Positions 45,893-54,092 of a DNA stretch of 64,000 nt are shown here, in pieces. The stretch covers positions 37,701 through 101,700 of the forward strand of contig AOLX01000006.1 of NCBI GenBank assembly GCA_000336895.1, written 5' to 3'. Both the position numbers and the translations under genes were made by a program. The notes below the pieces were generated by a model that was given only the letters and a program-made list of their open reading frames with translations, ran no database searches and was not told the origin of the DNA. How positions within the stretch are numbered: position 1 is the stretch's first letter; every line of letters starts with the position of its first letter. This DNA comes from Haloarcula argentinensis DSM 12282 (GTDB lineage Archaea > Halobacteriota > Halobacteria > Halobacteriales > Haloarculaceae).

Positions 45893-46296
45893 TGGATTCT
45901 CTTCACAAGGAGTATTTCATCGACGATGCCACCCAGCGAGTCGACCGTACTCAACAGACACGTCTCACTGAGCGGGGATCACCGAGAACCGCACAGCCAC
46001 ACGCCACCAGCTACAATCGTATAAAAACTATGTTTTAATTAGCAGAATAGTACAGTAGGCTGCCGTACAGCGATTATGATGGTAATGATAAGATATCGAA
46101 TATTAGATTTTGCCAGAATAAGTCCTCTGAGAGAATACCAGTGGCTCTCTATAGGTTCTCGAAATCGCATATAGAACCACCGGTTTAGCAGGTGCCCATA
46201 GCATGGAGTTAGGCGGACTATCATGGCTACTCACCCTTACCCATAATCCGCTAAACCGGTACGCTAATCAATTAGATTACCGTCGATTGCAATCCG
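45893..46296. other. AT-rich gap with an inverted repeat
   Basis: No gene is visible. The only structure is the inverted repeat at 46179-46260. Confidence 0.4.
46179..46260. repeat. Inverted repeat ACCGGTTTAGC
   Basis: ACCGGTTTAGC at 46179-46189 is mirrored by GCTAAACCGGT at 46250-46260, perfect 11-bp arms 60 bp apart. It may be a short mobile remnant or a cruciform-forming site. There is no flanking direct repeat I can confirm. Confidence 0.45.
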
Positions 46297-46671
46297 ATGT
46301 CGGATCCAAACCCATCCCTCTCGGTGGCTTCTGAGGATACGTCCGTCTGCTGGGAGTTGGCTACGGAGAATATGCCACGCCGTTGCTTTGCGTCATCTCC
46401 GAACTCAAGCGCTGCTGCTTTAGACAAGGTGATACTCATGTTCCTCGACGATATTGACGTTGAATCTTGGAACCACGTCGATATATTCGCTGCAATTGCC
46501 CGTGAATATTCCACATTGAACCCACGAGAGATTGCAGGAGTGACGGGCCTCGATATCGTGCAAGTGCTATCTGCTCGCGATCCTGGCGACCCACCATGGA
46601 CTCTCTCGAATCCACGTAGCGATAGGGAAATTACACTGCGGACTTGGAGAAGTGCTACCGGTGACCAATAA
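46297..46671 (+). CDS. Hypothetical protein (124 aa)
   Basis: Begins MSDPNPSLSVASEDTSVCWE. The middle has helices (DKVILMFLDDIDVESWNHVD) and a possible helix-turn-helix (NPREIAGVTGLDIVQVL). Function unknown; coding status moderately supported by acidic composition. Confidence 0.45.
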   Translation: MSDPNPSLSVASEDTSVCWELATENMPRRCFASSPNSSAAALDKVILMFLDDIDVESWNHVDIFAAIAREYSTLNPREIAGVTGLDIVQVLSARDPGDPPWTLSNPRSDREITLRTWRSATGDQ

Positions 46672-46896
46672 AAACATAACCGTCTGAGTCGTGGTCGAAA
46701 TCATTGACTCCGGTCAGTTTAATTGCTGGCTTGTTCCAGAAGTCGAGAGGGCGACTTATTCGACCAACCGTTCTTCTGGACGGTACAGAGGATTCAGATA
46801 CCGACCTGACTCCCAATCTATCATGTCTGGTCGAAACCCGCGTGCAATATACAGGGGATTGAATCAGAATACTACCCCTAGTTATCAAACTCCCAG

Positions 46897-47214
46897 CTAC
46901 TCGTGTGTCGGAACCTTCTGATCAAGGACCGCCAAGAGTAGTTGTTTTCCTTGCCACTCTTCAGTTCCAATATTGATGCTTCCGTCTTCTTGGACAAAGT
47001 TCTGCACTTCCTTCTTTTTTTGTCCATCGTAATGTGTAGTCTTCAATTGCCCTCCCTCAGAAAAGTGAGCAAACACTACCGCGTGGTTGTGATACTTGCT
47101 CCACTCTGTGACCTTTACATATCCTTTAGATGAGGGCTCCTCTAAAGCTGTTTCAAGGATTTCTGCATTGATTTCGCCGTTGAACATTGGTGTAAGGTCA
47201 TGTCCCATATACAT
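46897..47214 (-). CDS. Hypothetical protein (105 aa)
   Basis: The ATG at 47214 (MYMGHDLTPMFNGEINAEIL) is preferred over one at 47259. The body shows beta strands (AVVFAHFSEGGQLKTTHYDG) and ends QLLLAVLDQKVPTHE. The gene is AT-rich, unlike neighbours. Not recognised. Confidence 0.55.
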   Translation of the reverse strand: MYMGHDLTPMFNGEINAEILETALEEPSSKGYVKVTEWSKYHNHAVVFAHFSEGGQLKTTHYDGQKKKEVQNFVQEDGSINIGTEEWQGKQLLLAVLDQKVPTHE

Positions 47215-47310
47215 TACCCTCCCGCGAATCCTAATAAGATGATTGATCAATAAGCACACATACTGACCAGCCGTTCCTGCGCTACTCCAGTGAAGAAATC
47301 AAGCCGCTAC

Positions 47311-47493
47311 TTAGATCCGCCGCGTCGTCGTCACGACCTCCCGCCCGGTGACCCGCCACTGACACCCGTTCCAGACAGCCTCGATGCGCTCAAAGCCACC
47401 ATCCGACCGTGGTTCAAACTCGATCTTCCGCTTCGGCCCTCGAACGGGCTCGTACACGAAGCCCTTCGCGTCGACGACCGAAACCTCGCTCAT
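47311..47493 (-). CDS. Repeated gene B, copy 1 (60 aa)
   Basis: Begins MSEVSVVDAKGFVYEPVRGP and contains FERIEAVWNGCQWRVTGREV. Three other copies occur at 49938-50201, 51788-51970 and 59807-59986. The start overlaps the end of gene A (ATGA). Small, beta-rich, with one conserved Cys. Function unknown. Here the partner gene A is broken, so this copy may be untranslated. Confidence 0.6.
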   Translation of the reverse strand: MSEVSVVDAKGFVYEPVRGPKRKIEFEPRSDGGFERIEAVWNGCQWRVTGREVVTTTRRI

Positions 47494-47760
47494 GCTTCCA
47501 CCGCCCGAACGAGATCGTCGACGAGCGACCCACCGACGTGCGGCCCAACGTCCCAGCCACGTTCCGAGCGCGTGTATTCGCACCACTCCGAAAGCGTCTC
47601 AAAGGGCGTCGCCGCCAGCTCGACCGTCTCGGCGTCGCCATCAGCCGCCACAACAGCGACGGCGAACTCGTAGCTGTCTCAGTAATGTGCGGCACCCTCG
47701 CCGTCGACGCCCAAGAAGAGCGGTCGACCTTGGGTGAGTCGTTCGCGACTGGACGGTCAC
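47490..47760 (-). pseudogene. Repeated gene A, copy 1, broken
   Basis: Reads LTQGRPLFLGVDGEGAAHY, then a TGA stop at 47679-47681 where the intact copy has Trp (TGG), then DSYEFAVAVVAADGDAETVE to the normal end. The N-terminal part is missing because an IS110-type element begins at about 47762. It is thus dead by both a nonsense change and truncation. Confidence 0.75.
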
Positions 47761-47942
47761 CTATGGAAATTCTGCTATCTAAACAAACCACTGTTGACGT
47801 CATAATATTTTGGACCGTGCAAATTTCAGATTGACCGAAATGTGAAAACCACCAGACTGTGGGCTGATGCCACTCTCAACTATTGGTAGGCTGAGGGAAT
47901 CTTGTGCGGTAGCTGTGGCTGTCACGGTCTGAGAACCGGCCA

Positions 47943-47971
47943 CTGAGCGCCGTCGCAGCGACGGCGCTCAG
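47943..47971 (-). terminator. Strong hairpin at the transposase stop
   Basis: CTGAGCGCCGTCGC and GCGACGGCGCTCAG form a nearly loopless 14-bp palindrome that overlaps the transposase stop codon. It may be a terminator, or the start of a noncoding guide RNA in the IS end. Confidence 0.45.
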
Positions 47972-48966
47972 GCACTCACACCTGGTGGATTGTACACCTC
48001 CCTTCGGTCAAGCATATGGTAAATTGACACCAGCAACTTGCGAGCGGTTGCGACGATTGCCTCTTGTGAACTCTTTTTTCCTGCTAACCGATCATAGAAC
48101 CGACGTAGATACTCGTCGTTACATGTGTGAACTGCTGTTTGCGCGCACTGAACGAGGATCCAGCGCATCCGTCCTGATCCCCGTTTTGAGATTCCACCTT
48201 CGAACCGCGAGTCGCCAGACTCGCGGATCATTGGGTTCAATCCAACGTAACTTACGACCTCTTTGTCCCTGTCGAACCGATCTATCTCGCCTAATTCGGC
48301 GTAGATCATCAGCGCCGAATAGTAGCTCACACCGGGAATCGTCATCAAGAGCTGGGTCTCCTCCAGAGACCCAGCGCGGTCCTCTATTGCTGCATCAAGT
48401 CGCTCAATCTCGTCGGTGAGCGTCTCGATGATCTCTAGATACGACGCTAGCAATTCTTCCCACGGGTGCGGGAGCGAGAGTTCCCGCAGGAACTCTCGTC
48501 CCTTCACACTCAGCGGTTTGACCTTCCGAGTGATGCCGTGATCAGACAGCAATCCGTGGATTTTGTTTGCGTATTCTGTCCGGTTTTCGACCAACTTCTG
48601 TCGCCCGCGCACGAGTGCGCGGGCTTCACGAATCTCATCAGTAGGAACGTAGCTTTCCGGCACTGAATTCAACCGACATAGTCGCGCCAATTCCTTTGCG
48701 TCAACACGATCAGTTTTCTTGTCGGTATCAGAAATCAGGTTCAGCTTTTCGGGGTGGGCAACAGTCACATCTAGGTGCTCAGACAGCGTATCGTGGATGT
48801 GGTAGTAATTGCTGGTTGCCTCGATTGCGGCTTCTGCTCCAGCATACTGCTGGGCGAGGTCGTCGAGGTTCGCGTTTTCGACGCGAACCTCTTCGAGGAG
48901 TTCACCAGCCTCATCCATCACTGCCACCTGTGCGTATCGCTTGTGAATGTCAATTCCAAGGAACAT
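47968..48966 (-). CDS. IS110-family transposase
   Basis: Encodes 332 aa. The N-terminal DEDD/RuvC-like domain starts FLGIDIHKRYAQVAVMD with the first Asp; further acidic sites include EATSNYY and KTDRVDAKELA. The C-terminal domain has IPGVSYYSALMIYAELGEID and the Ser-containing GGISKRGSGRMRWILVQ expected of this family. These enzymes are RNA-guided DNA recombinases. Length is slightly short but complete. Confidence 0.93.
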   Translation of the reverse strand: MFLGIDIHKRYAQVAVMDEAGELLEEVRVENANLDDLAQQYAGAEAAIEATSNYYHIHDTLSEHLDVTVAHPEKLNLISDTDKKTDRVDAKELARLCRLNSVPESYVPTDEIREARALVRGRQKLVENRTEYANKIHGLLSDHGITRKVKPLSVKGREFLRELSLPHPWEELLASYLEIIETLTDEIERLDAAIEDRAGSLEETQLLMTIPGVSYYSALMIYAELGEIDRFDRDKEVVSYVGLNPMIRESGDSRFEGGISKRGSGRMRWILVQCAQTAVHTCNDEYLRRFYDRLAGKKSSQEAIVATARKLLVSIYHMLDRREVYNPPGVSA

Positions 48967-49166
48967 GGATTGTCACTCCGGGACGCCGGTGCGTGAAACA
49001 GAGAGTCACCTATGCGGGCTTTCCCGACTGCCGCTCCTGGCGGCAGTCGGGCTGTAACGCCCATAATTCGGCTTCTTACGCACTCGGACCAATCAGTACA
49101 ACGTGCTCTAAGGCACGGACCAACCACCGGTCTCTTGCGTCCCATACTTGTTTCACGCTCTCATGG
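48967..49166 (-). ncRNA. Candidate guide (bridge) RNA region of the IS
   Basis: The 200 bp before the transposase contain a 12-bp stem CCCGACTGCCGC/GCGGCAGTCGGG (49023-49034 and 49040-49051) plus flanking pairing segments. IS110-family elements encode a structured RNA in a noncoding end that selects target and donor DNA. Whether this flank or the other encodes it cannot be decided here. Confidence 0.4.
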
Positions 49167-49274
49167 GATAGCAGAATTTCCATCGAATCAGTACAGGGAA
49201 AGTAATGAGAATAACTTCACGATTTTATTTGTTGGCAGCTTTTGTCAACAGAGACAGTTCCGACGGAACCCGGT

Positions 49275-49832
49275 TCAATTCGGAGTCGGATGGCGGGCCG
49301 CGTATACTAATCCTACGAGGCAGCCGACTGGAATTGCGAGCCACCATGTGAGTATGAATCCGACTGCGACAAAGAGGCCGGATAGTTCAAACGCATTCGT
49401 TATTGCGATACCGAACCCGACTGGCTCCGAACTCGCAATTTCCATCACGAAGACAACCGCCGCGATTGGTACAAACGCCACAAGGTACGTAGCCACAGCG
49501 CCGACGGCACCCTTCAAAGCACCACTAAATGCGGTCTGGGTCGGGACAAGCCGCCAGCCGACCACTCCGACGAGAAACGCCGATGGCACGGCAAAGGCCA
49601 GTCCAACCGTTGCAGAGTAGACGACCCAGTTGAACTCAAGCGTTGCAAAGTATGGTGACCAGCTGAGATCGAAGACCCCAGATTCAACGAACCAGACCGA
49701 CATGATGTAGAGTGCCGATACAAGGGTGGCGCCGATTACTGCTGCATATCCTGCAGCTATGTCGCTACGATCAGTTGTGGGACCGTATCGGTTGAACACG
49801 GTCTGGAGGGAGTTTGAGTTCGGGGACTGCAT
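49275..49832 (-). CDS. Membrane protein (185 aa)
   Basis: About five hydrophobic helices (AAVIGATLVSALYIMSVWF, VVYSATVGLAFAVPSAFLVG, AVATYLVAFVPIAAVVFVM, LFVAVGFILTWWLAIPVGC). The N-terminus is polar. No known transporter signature. It has its own AT-rich upstream region with a TATATATC stretch near 49858. Confidence 0.7.
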   Translation of the reverse strand: MQSPNSNSLQTVFNRYGPTTDRSDIAAGYAAVIGATLVSALYIMSVWFVESGVFDLSWSPYFATLEFNWVVYSATVGLAFAVPSAFLVGVVGWRLVPTQTAFSGALKGAVGAVATYLVAFVPIAAVVFVMEIASSEPVGFGIAITNAFELSGLFVAVGFILTWWLAIPVGCLVGLVYAARHPTPN

Positions 49833-49937
49833 AGGGTAATGTTAATTCACAGTCATTATATATCTTGTTGGTTCACTTTCAAGTGTACTGACCAGTCGGT
49901 TCTGACTCTTCGCGGTGAAAACAAGCTGCTCCAAAAT

Positions 49938-50201
49938 TCAAATCCGGCGCATCGTCGTCACGACCTCCCGACCGGTCACCCGCCACTGACAGCCGTTCCA
50001 GACGGCCTCGATGCGCTCGAACCCACCATCACTCCGCGGATCAAACTCGACGCTCGCGAGCGTCGCCACCGACCACTTGCCGTGCTCGCCGACGTCGGGA
50101 TCTAGGAGATCCACCCGGCCATTGGGACCAGCTTCCCCACCGAACTCGTAGCGGACTCGACGGCGGGTAGCGACGGCACAGTCCCGTGTGGCGCCTCGCA
50201 C
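49938..50201 (-). CDS. Repeated gene B, copy 2, with altered N-terminus
   Basis: The C-terminal half (FDPRSDGGFERIEAVWNGCQ then WRVTGREVVTTMRRI) matches the other gene B copies. The N-terminal half (RVRYEFGGEAGPNGRVDLLD) differs. Upstream in the same frame is a remnant of the gene A C-terminus (GPPVGAPVDDLVRGA). This looks like an A/B fusion after deletion. The GTG start is uncertain. Confidence 0.45.
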   Translation of the reverse strand: MRGATRDCAVATRRRVRYEFGGEAGPNGRVDLLDPDVGEHGKWSVATLASVEFDPRSDGGFERIEAVWNGCQWRVTGREVVTTMRRI

Positions 50202-50252
50202 GAGGTCGTCGACGGGCGCGCCGACAGGTGGGCCACCGTCTCAGGCGGCGTG

Positions 50253-50296
50253 GTTAACCAACATCTTCGGGTGAAAGTGGCGGACCGTTGATTAAG
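50253..50296. repeat. Degenerate inverted-repeat site 4
   Basis: A perfect left arm GTTAACCAACA is followed 22 bp later by CGTTGATTAAG, which matches the right arm at 7 of 11 positions. It lies at the truncated end of the gene A remnant of copy 2. Confidence 0.4.
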
Positions 50297-50304
50297 AGCC
50301 ACCA

Positions 50305-50484
50305 TCACCGCACCATCCACGCCACGGTCGAGACTGTTGACAGTCCGATTGCGAGGACAAGTTGGACGCCGACCAAGACCTCGGCGCTGGGCTCGTACAA
50401 CTTGGCGAGGCCAACGACTGCAAAGAGGATCTGTGCGACGACAACGGTCGTAATGGCGAGGATGGTAAGTTGGGCGCTGTTCAT
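50305..50484 (-). CDS. Small membrane protein (59 aa)
   Basis: The ATG at 50484 gives MNSAQLTILAITTVVVAQIL. A second helix follows (VLVGVQLVLAIGLSTVSTVAW). Two-helix protein of the small haloarchaeal membrane type. A longer frame to 50610 has non-protein-like sequence. Confidence 0.6.
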   Translation of the reverse strand: MNSAQLTILAITTVVVAQILFAVVGLAKLYEPSAEVLVGVQLVLAIGLSTVSTVAWMVR

Positions 50485-50882
50485 CGGCTGGCTCCTCGAT
50501 GGCGGCGGGCGTTCGTTAGCATGGGTTTCGTGATGGCCCCGATTTCCCGCACCGACAGCGACACAAGCGACCGCTGCAAAGGGTCGTACGTCCGTCGGCT
50601 GCCGGGGCACCTCGGTGGCCGATGGGTGCTCCTAGTGTGTGCCAGCGATCTTGGTGGGTTGGTGGCACCCACTGATTTGACGCTCGCGAGTGAAAGCGAT
50701 GGCTCTCGGCAGTGAAACTGTCGAGAACGAGTCTGTGCCGGGTAGCAGCCCGTATCTCGCGTAAACGTCTATCCAGTTCATGGGCCTCTTGGCTCAAGAA
50801 GGTTCGCAAACCGAGGTAAAACTCTACTGCTATTATTCCAAGACGACACTATGGGCCTGCAAAAAGCTTATTCTGCGTCGTC
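50485..50882. other. Gap without convincing gene
   Basis: A minus-strand frame at 50516-50809 starts plausibly (MRTFLSQEAHELDRRLREIR) but soon becomes Arg/Pro/His rich. It may be a decayed gene; I do not call it. Confidence 0.3.
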
Positions 50883-51392
50883 ATGCCGTCTGATACGATG
50901 CCTGATATACTCGACACTGCACAAATTGAACTTGAAGAATGCTTTGAGCGCCTTGACGAATCCAAGCAGATCACTCCTCAAACTTGTGGTTATGTCGGTA
51001 GGGATGCTGAGTCGGCAGTCAGAACGCTGCAGATGAAGACGGTGAATGCTGCTCCCGGACTGAAAGCGCAGGCAGACGACATTGCCGAGCAGCTCCACGA
51101 CCACGTTGATCATCTCGTAGCTGAAGGGCCGCTCAACTCCAATGATACCGATGCGCACTCAGAGGATATTGAGGAACTTCGTCGATTGATCAACGAGGCT
51201 AGAGACCTTGCGATGTCACTCCGAGATGACGACTTCGAGCTTGAAGAAATCCGAAACAGGACTACGATGAGCGAGCGGTTCGAGCAGATCGGGCGAGCCG
51301 CGTACGATCATCCGGAGTTGATGGAAGAACCGCTCGAAGAGCTGTTCCGCCGGGAACCCCATCTGGAGCCTCCTGTGGGCCGCCTTGAATAA
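50883..51392 (+). CDS. Acidic helical hypothetical protein (169 aa)
   Basis: Mostly helix with acidic heptads (TAQIELEECFERLDESK, HSEDIEELRRLINEARDLAM). It ends EEPLEELFRREPHLEPPVGR. Soluble; start ATG at 50883 or 50898. Not recognised, but composition is typical of a real haloarchaeal protein. Confidence 0.62.
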   Translation: MPSDTMPDILDTAQIELEECFERLDESKQITPQTCGYVGRDAESAVRTLQMKTVNAAPGLKAQADDIAEQLHDHVDHLVAEGPLNSNDTDAHSEDIEELRRLINEARDLAMSLRDDDFELEEIRNRTTMSERFEQIGRAAYDHPELMEEPLEELFRREPHLEPPVGRLE

Positions 51393-51787
51393 CGGACGAA
51401 GTCAACGGTAACTGTATGGGGGCACAGTTTCTCCCTCTCCTAACCAATGATTGCACATTTGATCTGTGAAACTCTGTCAGCTGTTGTATCCAAGTGAACA
51501 CGCCGTGTTAGGTGTTGCTCTTCCAGACTGCGCTATCTCTTCTTTACTTTTTGAATGTCTGGTCCTTTCTACCCCTCTTCCTGATATCTTCTCATACACG
51601 TTCTGTTGCAGAATATGTGGGCACTGTTACGAGGAGAATCCAATCCTTCTCCGGGTGGGACTTTGTCGCCGCAATAATCACAAAATGCCATATAGTTTGT
51701 TCAGACTCCGAAGTTGTATAATTTCCTCTCTCACTGGGATCAAAAACTGACTGACCAACTTTGAAGAGCTATGCCAGTAGATATACC
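51393..51787. other. Gap without convincing gene
   Basis: Short frames with Cys pairs occur (CRICGHCYEEN) but none has supporting context; possibly a decayed zinc-ribbon gene. Confidence 0.3.
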
Positions 51788-51970
51788 TCAGATCCGCCGC
51801 ATCGTCGTCACGGCCTCCCGCCCAGTGACCCGCCACTGACAGCCGTCCCAGACAGCCTCAATGCGCTCAAACCCACCATCGCTCCGCAACTCGAACTCGA
51901 TCTTCCGCTTGGGACCACGGACCGGTTCATACACGAAGCCCTTCGTGTCGGCGACAGACTGACCGCTCAT
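51788..51970 (-). CDS. Repeated gene B, copy 3 (60 aa)
   Basis: MSGQSVADTKGFVYEPVRGP, then FERIEAVWDGCQWRVTGREA. Near-identical to copies 1 and 4. Its gene A partner is only a C-terminal remnant (51967-52045), so it has lost its normal upstream gene and probably its promoter. Confidence 0.6.
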   Translation of the reverse strand: MSGQSVADTKGFVYEPVRGPKRKIEFELRSDGGFERIEAVWDGCQWRVTGREAVTTMRRI

Positions 51971-52045
51971 GCTTCCACCATCCGAACAAGAGCGTCAAGT
52001 AGCGAACAGTCGGCGTTCGCCCTGCTATCTCACTCGCGCTCCGTG
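51967..52045 (-). pseudogene. Gene A remnant, copy 3
   Basis: In the gene A frame this reads RSERE, a stop, then CSLLDALVRMVEA, matching the last residues of intact gene A. Homology ends exactly where the inverted-repeat site at 52046 starts. Confidence 0.55.
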
Positions 52046-52088
52046 GCTAACCAACACTATCAGTCAAAAACGGTCGCTGTTGGTTAGC
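52046..52088. repeat. 43-bp inverted-repeat site 2
   Basis: Perfect arms GCTAACCAACA (52046-52056) and TGTTGGTTAGC (52078-52088) with a 21-bp spacer. It abuts a truncated gene A. Identical arms and spacing occur at 63789-63831. Confidence 0.7.
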
Positions 52089-52163
52089 GGTGTAGAGTGG
52101 TTTCGGACTGGGTAGCGCAGAGAGGCGACGTATCGCACTGACCGTCGGTCTATCCGGTTTTTG

Positions 52164-52325
52164 TTACGAGCGGCGTGCAAGACTATAATTTACTGAACAG
52201 CCACAGGATTCGACAGTCGGAATCCCGCCGAACTGGTAGAGACTGGCCGCGACGAACGCCACCGAGAGCATGGCGGGCAGACTACGGATGTTCATGTAGT
52301 CGCTCACACGGTTCTGGTAGCTCAT
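52164..52325 (-). CDS. Small membrane protein (53 aa)
   Basis: The ATG at 52325 overlaps the stop of the upstream gene (ATGA). MSYQNRVSDYMNIRSLPAML leads into one hydrophobic helix (SVAFVAASLYQFGGI), then GCSVNYSLARRS. Coupled translation supports it. Function unknown. Confidence 0.55.
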   Translation of the reverse strand: MSYQNRVSDYMNIRSLPAMLSVAFVAASLYQFGGIPTVESCGCSVNYSLARRS

Positions 52326-52684
52326 TCAGCATCACCGAACTGGCGACCCTCCCAGATATCGTACTCCTGTTCCTCATCGGCCTCGTTCGTGTACGTGCTC
52401 GTCTGTTCGGTGTGCTTGATACCGACCACGTCACCCTCGCCGAGGTCGTTGTCGTCGAGCGCGTTGTTGATCCGGTTGTTCGACCACATGGCGACCACAT
52501 CGCTGATACCGCAGGCCAGTTCGATGACAGTAGTATCGTACTTGCCGCAGTTCGGCGAGAGGTCACGGATTTCACCGACGACCGATTCGCCGGCTTCCGG
52601 CTCAATCAACACCGAATCGTAGTCGTCGGTGCTGTTGTCGACCGGTTCGAGATCGTCGAAGGATAGCGTTTCCTGAGTTGCCAT
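52322..52684 (-). CDS. Acidic OB-fold-like protein (120 aa)
   Basis: Begins MATQETLSFDDLEPVDNSTD. The core (VVGEIRDLSPNCGKYDTTVI, then GDVVGIKHTEQTS) has the strand pattern of an OB-fold, as in single-strand DNA-binding proteins of haloarchaeal plasmids and viruses. It is the first gene of a two-gene operon with the 53-aa membrane protein. Confidence 0.65.
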   Translation of the reverse strand: MATQETLSFDDLEPVDNSTDDYDSVLIEPEAGESVVGEIRDLSPNCGKYDTTVIELACGISDVVAMWSNNRINNALDDNDLGEGDVVGIKHTEQTSTYTNEADEEQEYDIWEGRQFGDAE

Positions 52685-53010
52685 ACACGACGAAAATTCG
52701 GGAGTGGATACTAGAAGGGGTCGGAGGCTCGGTGAAAGTGAAAATAGACACTAATGATTCAGAATTGTCCTGCAACCAAATTTTATAAACTTACTACATT
52801 TAAGCAGAGGCATTTATACTGTAAGCTAACAATTACGAGTTAAAAATTTCACTTCTAGTTATTGAAACAGAGCCCAATAGCTAAGTTTCACTCACTGATT
52901 TTAGGCACTACTCACCGTTATGCCGAATACATAGTTTTGTAGAAAGAGTCGGAAAACAATTAAGGCAATTCACAGTCTGAACACTTAATAAGGGAGTTCT
53001 CTCATCTAAG
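52685..53010. promoter_or_regulatory. AT-rich promoter region of the HD/ATPase cassette
   Basis: About 325 bp with strikingly low GC and no gene. Composition changes here from GC-rich to AT-rich, marking the left edge of a transferred cassette. A TTTATAAACTTA stretch near 52780 and CTTAATAAGG near 52985 could be basal promoter elements. Confidence 0.4.
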
Positions 53011-54090
53011 ATGTCAAAGGTTACTTTGGAAACAGGTTTGGAGCAAGCGCTAATTAGTGCAGCAAATAATTCTGAAAATGCAACTCAATTTTTAGATCAG
53101 TATAAACAGACTAAGAGGCACCTTGAGAATGAAATGTATCCTTGGGTTCAATCAAATTGTAGCTGGTATACAGACCACGGTAGACAACATATTACCGCAG
53201 TCATGAATCAAGCCAGCCGACTATTAGAAAATGAACTAAGGGACCTTGACGAGGGGGATCTAAACGAATTAGATTTATTTATTCTTCTCACGGGCATCCT
53301 TTGGCATGACGTAGGGATGATTGTAAACCGATCTAAACATGAGCGAATATCAACCGAAGTGGCTTCCCGCTTCCGTGACATCGCGTTTCCATCTACCTCA
53401 ATAAAAGCGACAGTGGACGATATTATCAAGGGTCACCGTCATCAAGCAGGATTAGATATTCCCAAAAAAAGTGCCACGTTCAATGTGGGGGGTGAAATTT
53501 ATAAAATATATCCCAAGTCATTAGCCGGGATTTTGCGTTTTGCTGACGAGATATCAGAGACACAGGAACGGGTGTCAGGTGATACCTGGGTACGAGAAAC
53601 TGTACCTGAAGAGAGTGAAATTTTCTGGCGTTACGCCGAAACAATTCAAGGATGCCATCCACACCTAAATGCTAAAGCTATAAATCTCAATATAGAAGTT
53701 GGCTTCGAGAAGGCTACCAAAATGTACCCCTGCCCGGGAAGTTTCGAAGAAAGAGGAAATGATGACGACGAAATATCTCTAATCGAATACATTATTTGTC
53801 GCCTTGAAAAATTAGTAAATGAACTATCATATTGCGAACGGTATTTCAATAGGTATGCCGAGGTCCGGGAGGCAAACGTAGAAATCACTATTCGTGATAG
53901 CTCAAATATCATTGTGAAAGAAATAAATGAAACCCTCGCTGCAGCAGGACTGACTACCAAAGGTAACTATCCGAACATCAATATATATGATGAATTTTTC
54001 GAAGAGTATTCAGAATGGAAACCCCATCAACTTCCAGATTCAGACGAGATTGACACGGCTGAATCTGGCTTACCACATGGGGGAAAATAA
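53011..54090 (+). CDS. HD-domain protein (HD-CE-like)
   Basis: Encodes 359 aa. CSWYTDHGRQHITAVM (about 50-65) and GILWHDVGMI (HD near 99-100) form the His and His-Asp metal motif of HD hydrolases. GHRHQAG and LRFADEISE supply further ligands. The first His-containing motif and the C-terminal extension fit the HD-CE type I recall from defence loci. HD enzymes hydrolyse nucleotides or nucleic acids. The gene is AT-rich and first of an operon, 2 bp before the ATPase. Confidence 0.75.
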   Translation: MSKVTLETGLEQALISAANNSENATQFLDQYKQTKRHLENEMYPWVQSNCSWYTDHGRQHITAVMNQASRLLENELRDLDEGDLNELDLFILLTGILWHDVGMIVNRSKHERISTEVASRFRDIAFPSTSIKATVDDIIKGHRHQAGLDIPKKSATFNVGGEIYKIYPKSLAGILRFADEISETQERVSGDTWVRETVPEESEIFWRYAETIQGCHPHLNAKAINLNIEVGFEKATKMYPCPGSFEERGNDDDEISLIEYIICRLEKLVNELSYCERYFNRYAEVREANVEITIRDSSNIIVKEINETLAAAGLTTKGNYPNINIYDEFFEEYSEWKPHQLPDSDEIDTAESGLPHGGK

Positions 54091-54092
54091 AA

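Larger units (their letters stand above)
47762..49183 (-). mobile_element. IS110/IS1111-type insertion sequence
   Basis: A 1422-bp unit bounded by perfect 17-bp inverted repeats: ATGGAAATTCTGCTATC at 47762-47778 and its complement at 49167-49183. It holds one transposase gene and two noncoding flanks of about 190-200 bp with strong hairpins. Subterminal inverted repeats are typical of the IS1111 group. The true outer ends may lie a few bases beyond the repeats. Confidence 0.75.
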
